A stretch of DNA of 29,002 nucleotides from an uncultured Micromonospora sp. (GTDB lineage Bacteria > Actinomycetota > Actinomycetes > Mycobacteriales > Micromonosporaceae). The notes below the pieces were generated by a model that searched no databases, had not been told where the DNA came from, and saw only the letters and a program-made list of their open reading frames with translations. The position numbers and the translations under genes were made by a program. Of this stretch, positions 7,974 through 14,885 are shown in pieces (positions within the stretch are counted from its first letter, which is position 1; every line of letters starts with the position of its first letter). The DNA is taken from the NCBI GenBank assembly GCA_937951935.1, contig CALGAM010000216.1, forward strand, positions 1-29,002. Reading direction: 5' to 3'.

Positions 7974-8052
7974 GACCGACAGACGTCGGATGACGCCGCC
8001 GCGGGCGCCACCCGCCCGGCATCCGCCGGAGGTCCCCGCAGGCCGGCGGCGC

Positions 8053-10020
8053 TCAGAAGAGGTCGGGCGGGTCGATCTGGACGCGTACCGGTTGGGCGGC
8101 CCGCCGGGCGGTCCGGACCCCCGCCGCGGCGTGCAGCGCGGCGGCGAGGGCGGCAGCCCGGGACCGGGACACCCGGATCAGCATCCGTTCCTGCCCCTCA
8201 CCGGCCGGCACCGGGCCGAGAAGCTCGGCGCCCTCGGGTAGCCGCGCCGCCGCCAGCAGGTCCGCCACCGCCGCCGCGGTACCGGTCACGCTCGCCATCC
8301 GGGCCGCCGGCGGGAACCGCAGGTCACGCCGTTCGGCCAACTCCCGGCCGGCGAACCACGCCGGATCCCAGCGCAGCAGCGCCTGCACCGGCGCCAGCGC
8401 GCCGTCGGCGACCACCACGACCCGGCCGCCCGCCGAGGCCGGGCGGGCCAGCGCCGCCGCCGCCAGCCACCGCCGCAGCGCCTCCTCCGCCGCCCGCAGG
8501 TCGGCGCGGGTGAGCAGCGCCCACGTGTCCAGGAGCAGCACGGCACCGTAGCCGCCGTCGGCGACCGGTTCGGCGCCGGGTGTCGCGATCACCAGCGCCG
8601 GGCCCGCCGGTACGCGGGCCAGCACCTCGTCCCGTCCCGAGGTCCGCACCGGCACGCCGGGGAACGCCCGTCCGAGCTCCTCGGCGGTGCGGCGTGCGCC
8701 GACCACCGCCGCCCGCAGCCGCCGACCACCGCAGGCGCGGCAGGCGTGTCCGACGGCGATCCGGGCGCACCACCGGCAGGTGGGGCTGGCGGTCGCCGAC
8801 CGGAGCCCGAGCGGACCGGAGCAGTGCGGGCAGCGGGCCGGAGCCCGGCAGTCGGCACAGGCCACCGCCGGCAGGTAACCCCGGCGGGGCACCTGGACCA
8901 GCACCGGCGTCTCCGCCCGCAGCGCCGCCCGAGCGGCCTGGAAGGCCAGGTCGGGCAGCCGGGCCGAGGCGGCGGCGGGGTCCCGGGCGAGCTGCGCGTC
9001 CTCACCGGTCGGCATCACCCGCGGCATCCGCGACCGCAGGATGGACCGGTCGGCGACGATCTCCCGGGCCCATCCGGTCTCCACCAGCAACTGCCCCTCG
9101 ACACTGCGGGCGTAGCCGGCCACGAGCGCGGCGGCGCCGCCGAGCTGGGCCCGGGTGAGCAGCACCTCCCGGGCGTGCGGGTACGGCGCCCGGGGCTCGG
9201 CGTGCAGGTCGTCGCCGTCGTCCCAGATCGCGACCAGTCCCAGGTTCGCCACCGGCGCGAACATCGCCGCCCGGGTGCCGGCCACCACCGGCACCTGCCC
9301 GCGGGCCGCGGCCAGGAAGGCCCGGTACCGCCGGGCCGGGCCGAGCGCGGCCGAGAGCGTGACGTGCCGACCGGCACCCAGGATCCGGGCCAGCGCGGCG
9401 TCGAGCCGGTCGAGGTCACGGGCGTCGGCCACCACCGCGACCACCCCGCGCCCGCTGCGCACGGTCGCCGCCGCGGCCTCCGCGAACCGGGCCGCCCAGT
9501 CCTCACCCGGCAGCGCCGCCCAGACCGCCCGGGGAGCACGGCCGTCGGCGAGGGCCCGCAGGAACCCCGGGCCGGCCGGATAGCGCCGCCAGCCCGACCC
9601 GGCCGCGCCGTCGGCGGCCGCGGCCGGGCCGGCCTCCGTCGCGGTTCCGCCCGCGCCCGTCGCCGCCCCGGTGGTCCGCGTCGGCTCGCCGGGCGGCGCG
9701 GACTCACGCTCGACCCGGGCGTGGCGGGGTGGAACCGCCAACCGCAGCACGTCGCAGAGGTTGCCGGCGTACCGGTCGGCGACCGCCCGGGCCAGCCGGG
9801 CGATCTCAGGGGTCAGGACCGGCTCGGGCGACACCAGCCGGTCCAGGTAGCTCAGCCGGCCGTCGTGCCCGGAGAGCGCGGCACGCTCGATGATCCAACC
9901 GTCGACCAGCTGGTTGGCGAACCGCACCCGCACCCGGGTGCCGGGCCGGGCCTGGTCGGCCAGCTCCGCCGGCACCAGGTAGTCGAAGAGCCGGTCCAGG
10001 TGGGCCAGCGGCACGTCCAC
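8053..10020 (-). CDS. priA: Primosomal protein N' (PriA), helicase motifs lost
   Basis: PriA-type replication-restart protein. The N-terminal DNA-binding block (VDVPLAHLDRLFDYLVP) and the zinc-binding module with four CxxC pairs (Cys388/391, 397/400, 415/418, 427/430) are intact. A Walker A GxGKT is absent from the helicase region, and the Walker B position reads WDDGDD (266-271) instead of DEEH, so it should not hydrolyse ATP as a helicase. This is the usual state of actinobacterial PriA. Residues ~101-143 are a low-complexity Ala/Gly linker. GTG 10020 is the first standard start codon, but the frame continues upstream through codons reading LPVARVC, which matches the usual family N-terminus, with no ATG, GTG or TTG. 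The true start may therefore be non-standard (for example CTG 10041) or the protein is slightly shortened. Confidence 0.9.
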   Translation of the reverse strand: MDVPLAHLDRLFDYLVPAELADQARPGTRVRVRFANQLVDGWIIERAALSGHDGRLSYLDRLVSPEPVLTPEIARLARAVADRYAGNLCDVLRLAVPPRHARVERESAPPGEPTRTTGAATGAGGTATEAGPAAAADGAAGSGWRRYPAGPGFLRALADGRAPRAVWAALPGEDWAARFAEAAAATVRSGRGVVAVVADARDLDRLDAALARILGAGRHVTLSAALGPARRYRAFLAAARGQVPVVAGTRAAMFAPVANLGLVAIWDDGDDLHAEPRAPYPHAREVLLTRAQLGGAAALVAGYARSVEGQLLVETGWAREIVADRSILRSRMPRVMPTGEDAQLARDPAAASARLPDLAFQAARAALRAETPVLVQVPRRGYLPAVACADCRAPARCPHCSGPLGLRSATASPTCRWCARIAVGHACRACGGRRLRAAVVGARRTAEELGRAFPGVPVRTSGRDEVLARVPAGPALVIATPGAEPVADGGYGAVLLLDTWALLTRADLRAAEEALRRWLAAAALARPASAGGRVVVVADGALAPVQALLRWDPAWFAGRELAERRDLRFPPAARMASVTGTAAAVADLLAAARLPEGAELLGPVPAGEGQERMLIRVSRSRAAALAAALHAAAGVRTARRAAQPVRVQIDPPDLF

Positions 10021-10034
10021 ACAGACGCGAGCGA

Positions 10035-10060
10035 CCGGCAGCCCGGGTGCGGGCTGCCGG
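10035..10060 (-). terminator. Perfect 11-bp hairpin between metK and priA
   Basis: CCGGCAGCCCG pairs perfectly with CGGGCTGCCGG around a four-base loop, about 20 bases after the metK stop and 14 bases before the first standard priA start codon. No T-rich tract follows on the minus strand. It may terminate or process the metK mRNA, or fold over the priA initiation region and limit its translation. Confidence 0.5.
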
Positions 10061-10079
10061 CCGCTGCGCGTACCGCTGC

Positions 10080-11273
10080 TCAGGCTCCCGCAGCCGACTT
10101 GAGGTCGGCGGCGCGGTCGGTGTTCTCCCAGGTCAGGTCCGGCAGCTCGCGACCGAAGTGGCCGTACGCCGCGGTCTGCTGGTAGATCGGGCGAAGCAGG
10201 TTCAGGTCCCGGATGATCGCGGCCGGCCGTAGGTCGAAGACCTCGCGCACGGCGCGCTCGATGCGCTCCAGCGCCACGTTCTCGGTGCCGAACGTCTCGA
10301 TGTAGAGGCTGACCGGGTGCGCCTTGCCGATCGCGTACGCCACCTGGACCTCGCAGCGCTCGGCGAGCCCGGCCGCGACCACGTTCTTCGCCACCCAGCG
10401 CATCGCGTACGCCGCCGAGCGGTCCACCTTCGAGGGGTCCTTGCCCGAGAAGGCGCCGCCGCCGTGCCGGGCGTAGCCGCCGTACGTGTCAACGATGATC
10501 TTGCGACCGGTCAGCCCGGCGTCGCCCATCGGCCCGCCGATCTCGAACCGGCCGGTCGGGTTCACCAGCAGTCGGTAGTTGTCGACCTCCAGGCCGAGCC
10601 CTTCCAGCTCCGGTTCGATGACGTGCTCCCGGATGTCCGGGGTGAGCAGCGACTCCAGGGAGATGTCGGCGGCGTGCTGGCTGGAGACGACGACGGTGTC
10701 CAGCCGGACCGGCCGCAGGCCGTCGTACTCGATGGTGACCTGGGTCTTGCCGTCCGGCCGCAGGTACGGGATCGTGCCGTCCTTGCGGACCGCGGCCAGG
10801 CGGCGGGCCAGCCGATGCGCCAGCGCGATCGGCAGCGGCATCAGCTCGGGCGTCTCCGAGCAGGCGAACCCGAACATCATGCCCTGGTCGCCGGCGCCCT
10901 GCGCGTCCAGCGCGCTCTCCGACTCGCCGGAGCGCAACTCCAGCGCGCTGTCCACCCCCTGGGCGATGTCCGGGGACTGGGAGCCGATGGAGACGCTGAC
11001 ACCGCACGAGGCACCGTCGAAGCCCTTCTTCGACGAGTCGTAGCCGATCCGGAGGATCGTGTCCCGCACGATCGTCGGGATGTCGGCATACGCCTTCGTG
11101 GTCACCTCACCTGCCACGTGCACTTGGCCGGTCGTGATGAGCGTTTCGACCGCGACCCGACTCCGCGGGTCCTGGTCCAACAGCGCGTCGAGGATCCCGT
11201 CGCTGATCTGGTCAGCGATCTTGTCCGGGTGGCCTTCCGTGACCGACTCGGATGTGAACAAGCGGCGTACCAC
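10080..11273 (-). CDS. metK: S-adenosylmethionine synthetase
   Basis: It makes S-adenosylmethionine from ATP and methionine, releasing phosphate and pyrophosphate. The 397-residue protein is full length, with GHPDK at 14-18, the signature hexapeptide GAGDQG at 126-131 and the phosphate-binding GGGAFSGKD at 271-279. The GTG start at 11273 follows TAGGAG at a good distance. A TAGACT hexamer about 35 bases upstream suggests its own promoter in addition to read-through from coaBC, which ends 67 bases upstream. The space is too short for a known SAM riboswitch. Confidence 0.98.
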   Translation of the reverse strand: MVRRLFTSESVTEGHPDKIADQISDGILDALLDQDPRSRVAVETLITTGQVHVAGEVTTKAYADIPTIVRDTILRIGYDSSKKGFDGASCGVSVSIGSQSPDIAQGVDSALELRSGESESALDAQGAGDQGMMFGFACSETPELMPLPIALAHRLARRLAAVRKDGTIPYLRPDGKTQVTIEYDGLRPVRLDTVVVSSQHAADISLESLLTPDIREHVIEPELEGLGLEVDNYRLLVNPTGRFEIGGPMGDAGLTGRKIIVDTYGGYARHGGGAFSGKDPSKVDRSAAYAMRWVAKNVVAAGLAERCEVQVAYAIGKAHPVSLYIETFGTENVALERIERAVREVFDLRPAAIIRDLNLLRPIYQQTAAYGHFGRELPDLTWENTDRAADLKSAAGA

Positions 11274-11308
11274 GGTGCTCCTAAGGTGTCGAGTACACGT
11301 TGCGCGGC

Positions 11309-11314
11309 AGTCTA
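11309..11314 (-). promoter_or_regulatory. Candidate metK -10 element (TAGACT)
   Basis: TAGACT lies in the short coaBC-metK gap and would give a leader of about 29 bases that contains the TAGGAG ribosome-binding site. No matching -35 hexamer is obvious. The recurrence of this exact hexamer at other gene starts is the main support. Confidence 0.35.
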
Positions 11315-11340
11315 GTCATCCGCCGCCTCGCCCAGCTCCT

Positions 11341-12564
11341 TTACAGAGTGGCACCGGCTGATGACATTCTGGCTAAACGCGTTGTTACCAGATCCCAGAC
11401 GGCGTCGGCGAGATCTTCCTTGGATTGCTCGGAAAACGCGGTCGCCGAACCGTCCGCACCGAGCACAACGGCGGTGTTCGTGTCGGCGCCGAAGACCCGG
11501 CCCTGCGCGACGTTGTTAACGACGATCAGGTCGGCCTTCTTACGGACCAGCTTGGCCCGGGCGTTGGCCTCGGCGTCACTGGTCTCGGCGGCGAAGACGA
11601 CCAGGACCTGTCCCGGCCGCCGGCGCTCGCCGAGTTCGGCGGCGATGTCGGGGTTGGCGACCAGCTCGACGCTGAGCGTGTCCCCGCGCTCCGACTTCTT
11701 GATCTTATCGGAGGCGTACGTCGCCGGACGGAAGTCCGCGGGGGCCGCCGCCATCACCACCACGTCGGCCGACTCGGCTGCCCGCAGGGTGGCCGTGCGG
11801 AGCTCCTCGGTGGTGCCGACCCGGACCAGCTCCACGCCGGCCGGGTCGGGCAGCGTCACGTTGGCCGCGATCAGGGTGACCCGGGCGCCCCGGGCCACCG
11901 CCGTGCGGGCGAACGCGTAGCCCTGCTTGCCCGAGGAGCGGTTGCCGATGAACCGCACCGGGTCGAGCGGTTCCCGGGTCCCGCCGGCGGTGACCACGAC
12001 CCGTCGTCCGGCCAGGTCACGCGGGGCGTCGACGCCCCGGGCCAGGACCCGGCGGGCGACGGCGAAGATCTCGGCCGGGTCGGGCAGCCGGCCCTTGCCG
12101 GTGTCCGCCCCGGTCAACCGGCCGACCGCCGGGTCGAGCACCAGCACCCCGCGCCGACGCAGCGTCGCCACGTTCTCGACGGTCGCCGGATGCTCCCACA
12201 TCTCGGTGTGCATCGCCGGCGCGAGCAACACCGGACACCGTGCGGTCAGCAGGGTGTTGGTCAACAGGTCGTCGGCGAGGCCGTGGGCCGCCTTGGCCAG
12301 CAGGTCGGCGGTGGCCGGGGCGACGACCACCAGATCGGCGTTCTGGCCGAGCCTGACGTGCGGGACCTCGTGGACGTCGGCCCAGACGTCGTCGGCCACC
12401 GGCTGGCCGCTCAGGGCGGCCCAGGTCGGGGCGCCGACGAACCGCAGCGCGGCGGCGGTCGGAACGACCCGGACCTGGTGCCCCGACTCGGTGAACAGGC
12501 GCAGCAGTTCACATGCCTTGTAGGCGGCGATCCCCCCACCGACTCCGAGTACGACCGCGGTCAT
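11341..12564 (-). CDS. coaBC: Bifunctional phosphopantothenoylcysteine decarboxylase/synthetase
   Basis: It carries out two coenzyme A steps: CTP-dependent joining of cysteine to phosphopantothenate (CoaB) and FMN-dependent decarboxylation (CoaC). The CoaC half (residues 1-~178) shows catalytic His69 in HVRLGQNAD, VAPATADLLAK, and PAMHTEMW, where many bacteria have Asn in place of His118. The CoaB half (~186-407) has VTAGGTREPLDPVRFIGNRSSGKQG split as in the family, ADFRP near 277-280 and the CTP/phosphopantothenate lysines in KIKK at 287-290. At 407 residues the length is normal. The ATG start at 12564 is 18 bases after rpoZ, with no strong ribosome-binding site. Confidence 0.97.
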   Translation of the reverse strand: MTAVVLGVGGGIAAYKACELLRLFTESGHQVRVVPTAAALRFVGAPTWAALSGQPVADDVWADVHEVPHVRLGQNADLVVVAPATADLLAKAAHGLADDLLTNTLLTARCPVLLAPAMHTEMWEHPATVENVATLRRRGVLVLDPAVGRLTGADTGKGRLPDPAEIFAVARRVLARGVDAPRDLAGRRVVVTAGGTREPLDPVRFIGNRSSGKQGYAFARTAVARGARVTLIAANVTLPDPAGVELVRVGTTEELRTATLRAAESADVVVMAAAPADFRPATYASDKIKKSERGDTLSVELVANPDIAAELGERRRPGQVLVVFAAETSDAEANARAKLVRKKADLIVVNNVAQGRVFGADTNTAVVLGADGSATAFSEQSKEDLADAVWDLVTTRLARMSSAGATL

Positions 12565-12582
12565 GGACGGGGACGGCCGTGG

Positions 12583-12846
12583 CTACGGCTGGTCGGTCGG
12601 CTCTGCGGTGAGCAGACCCGCGTTGATCTCCCGCAGCGCGATCGAGAGCGGCTTCTCCTGCGGCGTGGTCTCCACCAGCGGGCCGACGTACTCCAGCAGA
12701 CCCTCGCCGAGCTGGCTGTAGTAGGCGTTGACCTGGCGGGCCCGCTTGGCAGCGAAGATCACCAGAGCGTACTTGGATGAGGTCTTCTCGAGCAGCTCGT
12801 CGATCGGCGGGTTGGTGATGCCTTCGGGACTGGCGATGGATCCCAC
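12583..12846 (-). CDS. rpoZ: RNA polymerase omega subunit
   Basis: This small subunit assists assembly of beta-prime into RNA polymerase. The 87-residue protein contains the omega core GITNPPIDELLEKTSSKYALV, split here as NPPIDELLEKTSSKYALV, followed by KRARQVNAYYSQLGEGLL and KPLSIALREINAGLL. I chose GTG 12846 because AGAGG lies nine bases upstream and the protein then begins as in relatives. The alternative TTG 12855 directly abuts that AGAGG and is unlikely. Its place between gmk and coaBC is the standard actinobacterial arrangement. Confidence 0.96.
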   Translation of the reverse strand: MGSIASPEGITNPPIDELLEKTSSKYALVIFAAKRARQVNAYYSQLGEGLLEYVGPLVETTPQEKPLSIALREINAGLLTAEPTDQP

Positions 12847-12913
12847 GGGTGTCAACCTCTGTGTCTGCGCGACCGCCGGCGGCGGTCGGGTCGGAACCGA
12901 TACTCTCCCCGCG

Positions 12914-13441
12914 TCACCTCGACGCCAAGGAGCACGAACTGATCAAGCCTACCAGCTCGTCCGCGGCCCGCTCGGCGACGTCGTTGACAACCGTCGCGTC
13001 GAATTCCGGACCGACGGCCGGCGGAGCGGCGGCGTGAGCGCCACCGCCCGGCGGGGCGAGGTACACCAGGCGTGCCCGCGGCATCGCCGCGCGCACCTGC
13101 CGGGCGCCCCTGAGGTCGATCGTCACCAACACCGGCTGACCGGCCCGGAGCCGGACCCGCACCGGCTCACGAGGCGTCCCGTAACGGTGGGCGCCAATGT
13201 TCGACCACTCCAGCAACTGTCCGGCGTGGAGCAGCCGGTCGAATTCCGCCCGGTCGACGAAATGGTAGTGCACACCGTCGACCTCGGGGTTCCGGCGGGG
13301 GCGGGTGGTCAGCGGGACCACACGCCACAGCCACGGCGCCCTGGCCCGGACGAGTTCTGTCACGTGGTCCTTGCCGGCCCCGGAGGGGCCGGCAAGGACC
13401 GTGAGACGAGCCGCGTGGCAGGGCTCGTCATGCGTACCCAC
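12914..13441 (-). CDS. gmk: Guanylate kinase-like protein, divergent and shortened
   Basis: It lies at the standard actinobacterial gmk position and has the guanylate kinase plan: P-loop GPSGAGK at 18-24, TTRPRR (45-50), the GMP-binding DGVHYHFV and EWSN...RYGTP, and a C-terminal FDATVVND. Two features depart from the family. The P-loop Lys is followed by Asp-His instead of Ser/Thr. The LID helix with its RL..RGTE...RR arginines, normally following the FLAPP strand, is missing and replaced by GGGAHAAAPPAVG, making the protein 175 residues. The reading frame is uninterrupted, so this is not a simple frameshift. It may be a divergent active enzyme, a paralogue (PhnN-type kinases also have GKD) or a non-catalytic relic. 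The start is GTG 13441, 26 bases after mihF, without a clear ribosome-binding site. Confidence 0.8.
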   Translation of the reverse strand: MGTHDEPCHAARLTVLAGPSGAGKDHVTELVRARAPWLWRVVPLTTRPRRNPEVDGVHYHFVDRAEFDRLLHAGQLLEWSNIGAHRYGTPREPVRVRLRAGQPVLVTIDLRGARQVRAAMPRARLVYLAPPGGGAHAAAPPAVGPEFDATVVNDVAERAADELVGLISSCSLASR

Positions 13442-13467
13442 TGCTTGTTTCTACACGGCGGGTGAAA

Positions 13468-13785
13468 CTAGTTCGCCGAGAACTCCCCAAGCAGTGCCTT
13501 GCGCTGCTGCTCGCCAAGGCCGCGGAGGCGACGGCTGTCGGCGATCTTGAGCTTCTCCATGATCTGGGTAGCCCGGATCTTGCCGATTCCCGGCATCGCC
13601 TGAAGGACGGCGGAGACCTTCAGCTTGCCGACGACATCGTCCGCCTCAGCCCGCTCCAGGACAGCGGCGAGGGTGGTCTTGCCCTGCTTCAGCTCTTCCT
13701 TGAGCTTGGCACGGGCTTTGCGGATCTCCGCAGCCTTTTCCAGCGCGGCGGCGCGCTGCTCGGGGCTCAGTTGGGGGAGCGGCAC
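13468..13785 (-). CDS. mihF: Integration host factor, actinobacterial type (mIHF)
   Basis: This is a small basic nucleoid protein that bends DNA and is specific to actinobacteria, unrelated to the IhfA/B fold. The 105 residues are typical in length. There is a charged helix (EKAAEIRKARAKLKEELKQG, about 16-35), then a helix-two-turn-helix core with MPGIGKIRATQIME at 64-77 and the basic tail RRLRGLGEQQRKALL. The GTG start at 13785 follows GAGGAG by five bases, a strong site. It is followed by gmk 26 bases later. About 170 bp separate it from pyrF, so it probably has its own promoter. Confidence 0.96.
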   Translation of the reverse strand: MPLPQLSPEQRAAALEKAAEIRKARAKLKEELKQGKTTLAAVLERAEADDVVGKLKVSAVLQAMPGIGKIRATQIMEKLKIADSRRLRGLGEQQRKALLGEFSAN

Positions 13786-13957
13786 CAGTTCTCCTCAGGT
13801 CCCTATCGCGACGGGCGGAACACACCCGCCGCATCTGCGAAACGTGGTACGCCGGGCAACCAAAGGGGTTCATGGTTCCCAGCGCGGGGAAAACTAGCGG
13901 TCAACGGAGCTTTCGGCAACGTGGGCACGCCATGATCATGTCAGGGTGACCGCGAGA

Positions 13958-14800
13958 TCACTGATCGCCGGTCGCCAACGCGGCCCGACACTCGGTCAAC
14001 GCGCGGTCCACCGCGGCCCGCAGCGCGGCCGGGTCGGGGCCCGCGCCGAGCACCTCGCGGGAGTACGACGGAAGCACCGCGCCGAGCGCGTCACCGAAGA
14101 CCGTACGCAGGTCGGCGGGGCGCCCACCCTGGGCGCCGAGCCCCGGGGCGAGGAGCGGACCGTTCACCTTGGACAGGTCGTGGCCGGTCGGGCCGACGGT
14201 CGCCCCGACCACCAAGCCGAAGCTGCCCAGCGGCTCCGCACCCGCGTTGAGCTGGGCAATCTCGTCGATGATGGCCTGCGCCACGGTCCGCCCGTCCGCG
14301 CCACGGGCACGCTGCACACCCGCCCCCTCCGGGTTCGAGGTGAGCGCCAGGACGAAGACCCCACCGCCGTGCGCCCGCGCCTTGTCGAACATCGGCGCGA
14401 GCGCGCCGACCCCCAGGAACGGGCTCGCGGTGACGGCGTCGACATACACCGGGCTGGATGGGTCGAGGTACGCGTCCGCGTACGCCGCGACGGTGGAGCC
14501 GATGTCGCCACGCTTGACGTCCAGCAGGACGAGCGCGCCCATGCCCCGCAACTGTCGGATAATTGACTCAAGCACCGCGAGTCCCCGGGACCCGAATCGC
14601 TCGAAGAATGCCGACTGCGGCTTGAACACCGCGACCCGGTCGCCGAGGGCGTCGACCACGGTCTGACTGAACCGGGTCAGCCCGGCGAGGTCGTCGGAGA
14701 GGCCCCATCGGAGCAGCAGGGCGGGGTGGGGGTCGATCCCCACGCAGAGCGGACCGCGGTCCGCCGTGGCCCGGATCAGCCGGCTGCCGAAGGTCTCCAT
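13958..14800 (-). CDS. pyrF: Orotidine 5'-phosphate decarboxylase, type 2
   Basis: Last step of UMP synthesis: decarboxylation of OMP. The 280-residue protein belongs to the longer subfamily found in actinobacteria. The start GIDPHP (21-26), VFKPQSAFFE (58-67) and the catalytic DVKRGD at 94-99 with Lys96 are present, as is the C-terminal phosphate region (LLAPGLGAQGG). I start at ATG 14800 because a near-perfect GGAGGAGG lies six bases upstream. The longer open frame upstream to 14944 has no homology and runs into bioA. It is separated from bioA by 85 bp and is last in the pyrimidine cluster. Confidence 0.97.
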   Translation of the reverse strand: METFGSRLIRATADRGPLCVGIDPHPALLLRWGLSDDLAGLTRFSQTVVDALGDRVAVFKPQSAFFERFGSRGLAVLESIIRQLRGMGALVLLDVKRGDIGSTVAAYADAYLDPSSPVYVDAVTASPFLGVGALAPMFDKARAHGGGVFVLALTSNPEGAGVQRARGADGRTVAQAIIDEIAQLNAGAEPLGSFGLVVGATVGPTGHDLSKVNGPLLAPGLGAQGGRPADLRTVFGDALGAVLPSYSREVLGAGPDPAALRAAVDRALTECRAALATGDQ

Positions 14801-14885
14801 GCGCTTCCTCCTCCCCGGACCGCCGTCGGCGGCCCGACACCTTCCGTCGCGGACCGGCGCCGGCCCGTCCGGCACGGCGCGCGGC

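Larger units (their letters stand above)
7588..8052. other. Non-coding stretch, relatively AT-rich, several inverted repeats
   Basis: No open frame here looks like a protein. The part from about 7600 to 7830 is clearly less GC-rich than the rest of the window. It contains a GTATC-G-GATAC palindrome (7743-7753), a CGGAC/GTCCG hairpin (7722-7736), and GTTGGG (7779-7784) pairing with CCCAAC (7817-7822) around a small ACAT/ATGT stem. It probably holds the promoter and operator region of the kinase-ParB gene and the 3' end of the priA transcript. An RNA gene cannot be excluded from the sequence alone. Confidence 0.6.

Noticed and set aside
7591..8022. Open frames of 110-143 codons on the minus strand between priA and the kinase-ParB gene
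   Set aside because: No motifs, no ribosome-binding sites, and the composition and codon pattern do not look like the neighbouring genes.
11274..11340. SAM riboswitch upstream of metK
   Set aside because: Only 67 bases separate coaBC and metK, and the predicted leader is about 29 bases, too short for any known SAM-binding RNA.
13899..13904. TTGACC as a mihF -35 element
   Set aside because: No acceptable -10 occurs at the required spacing, although a promoter in the pyrF-mihF gap is likely.
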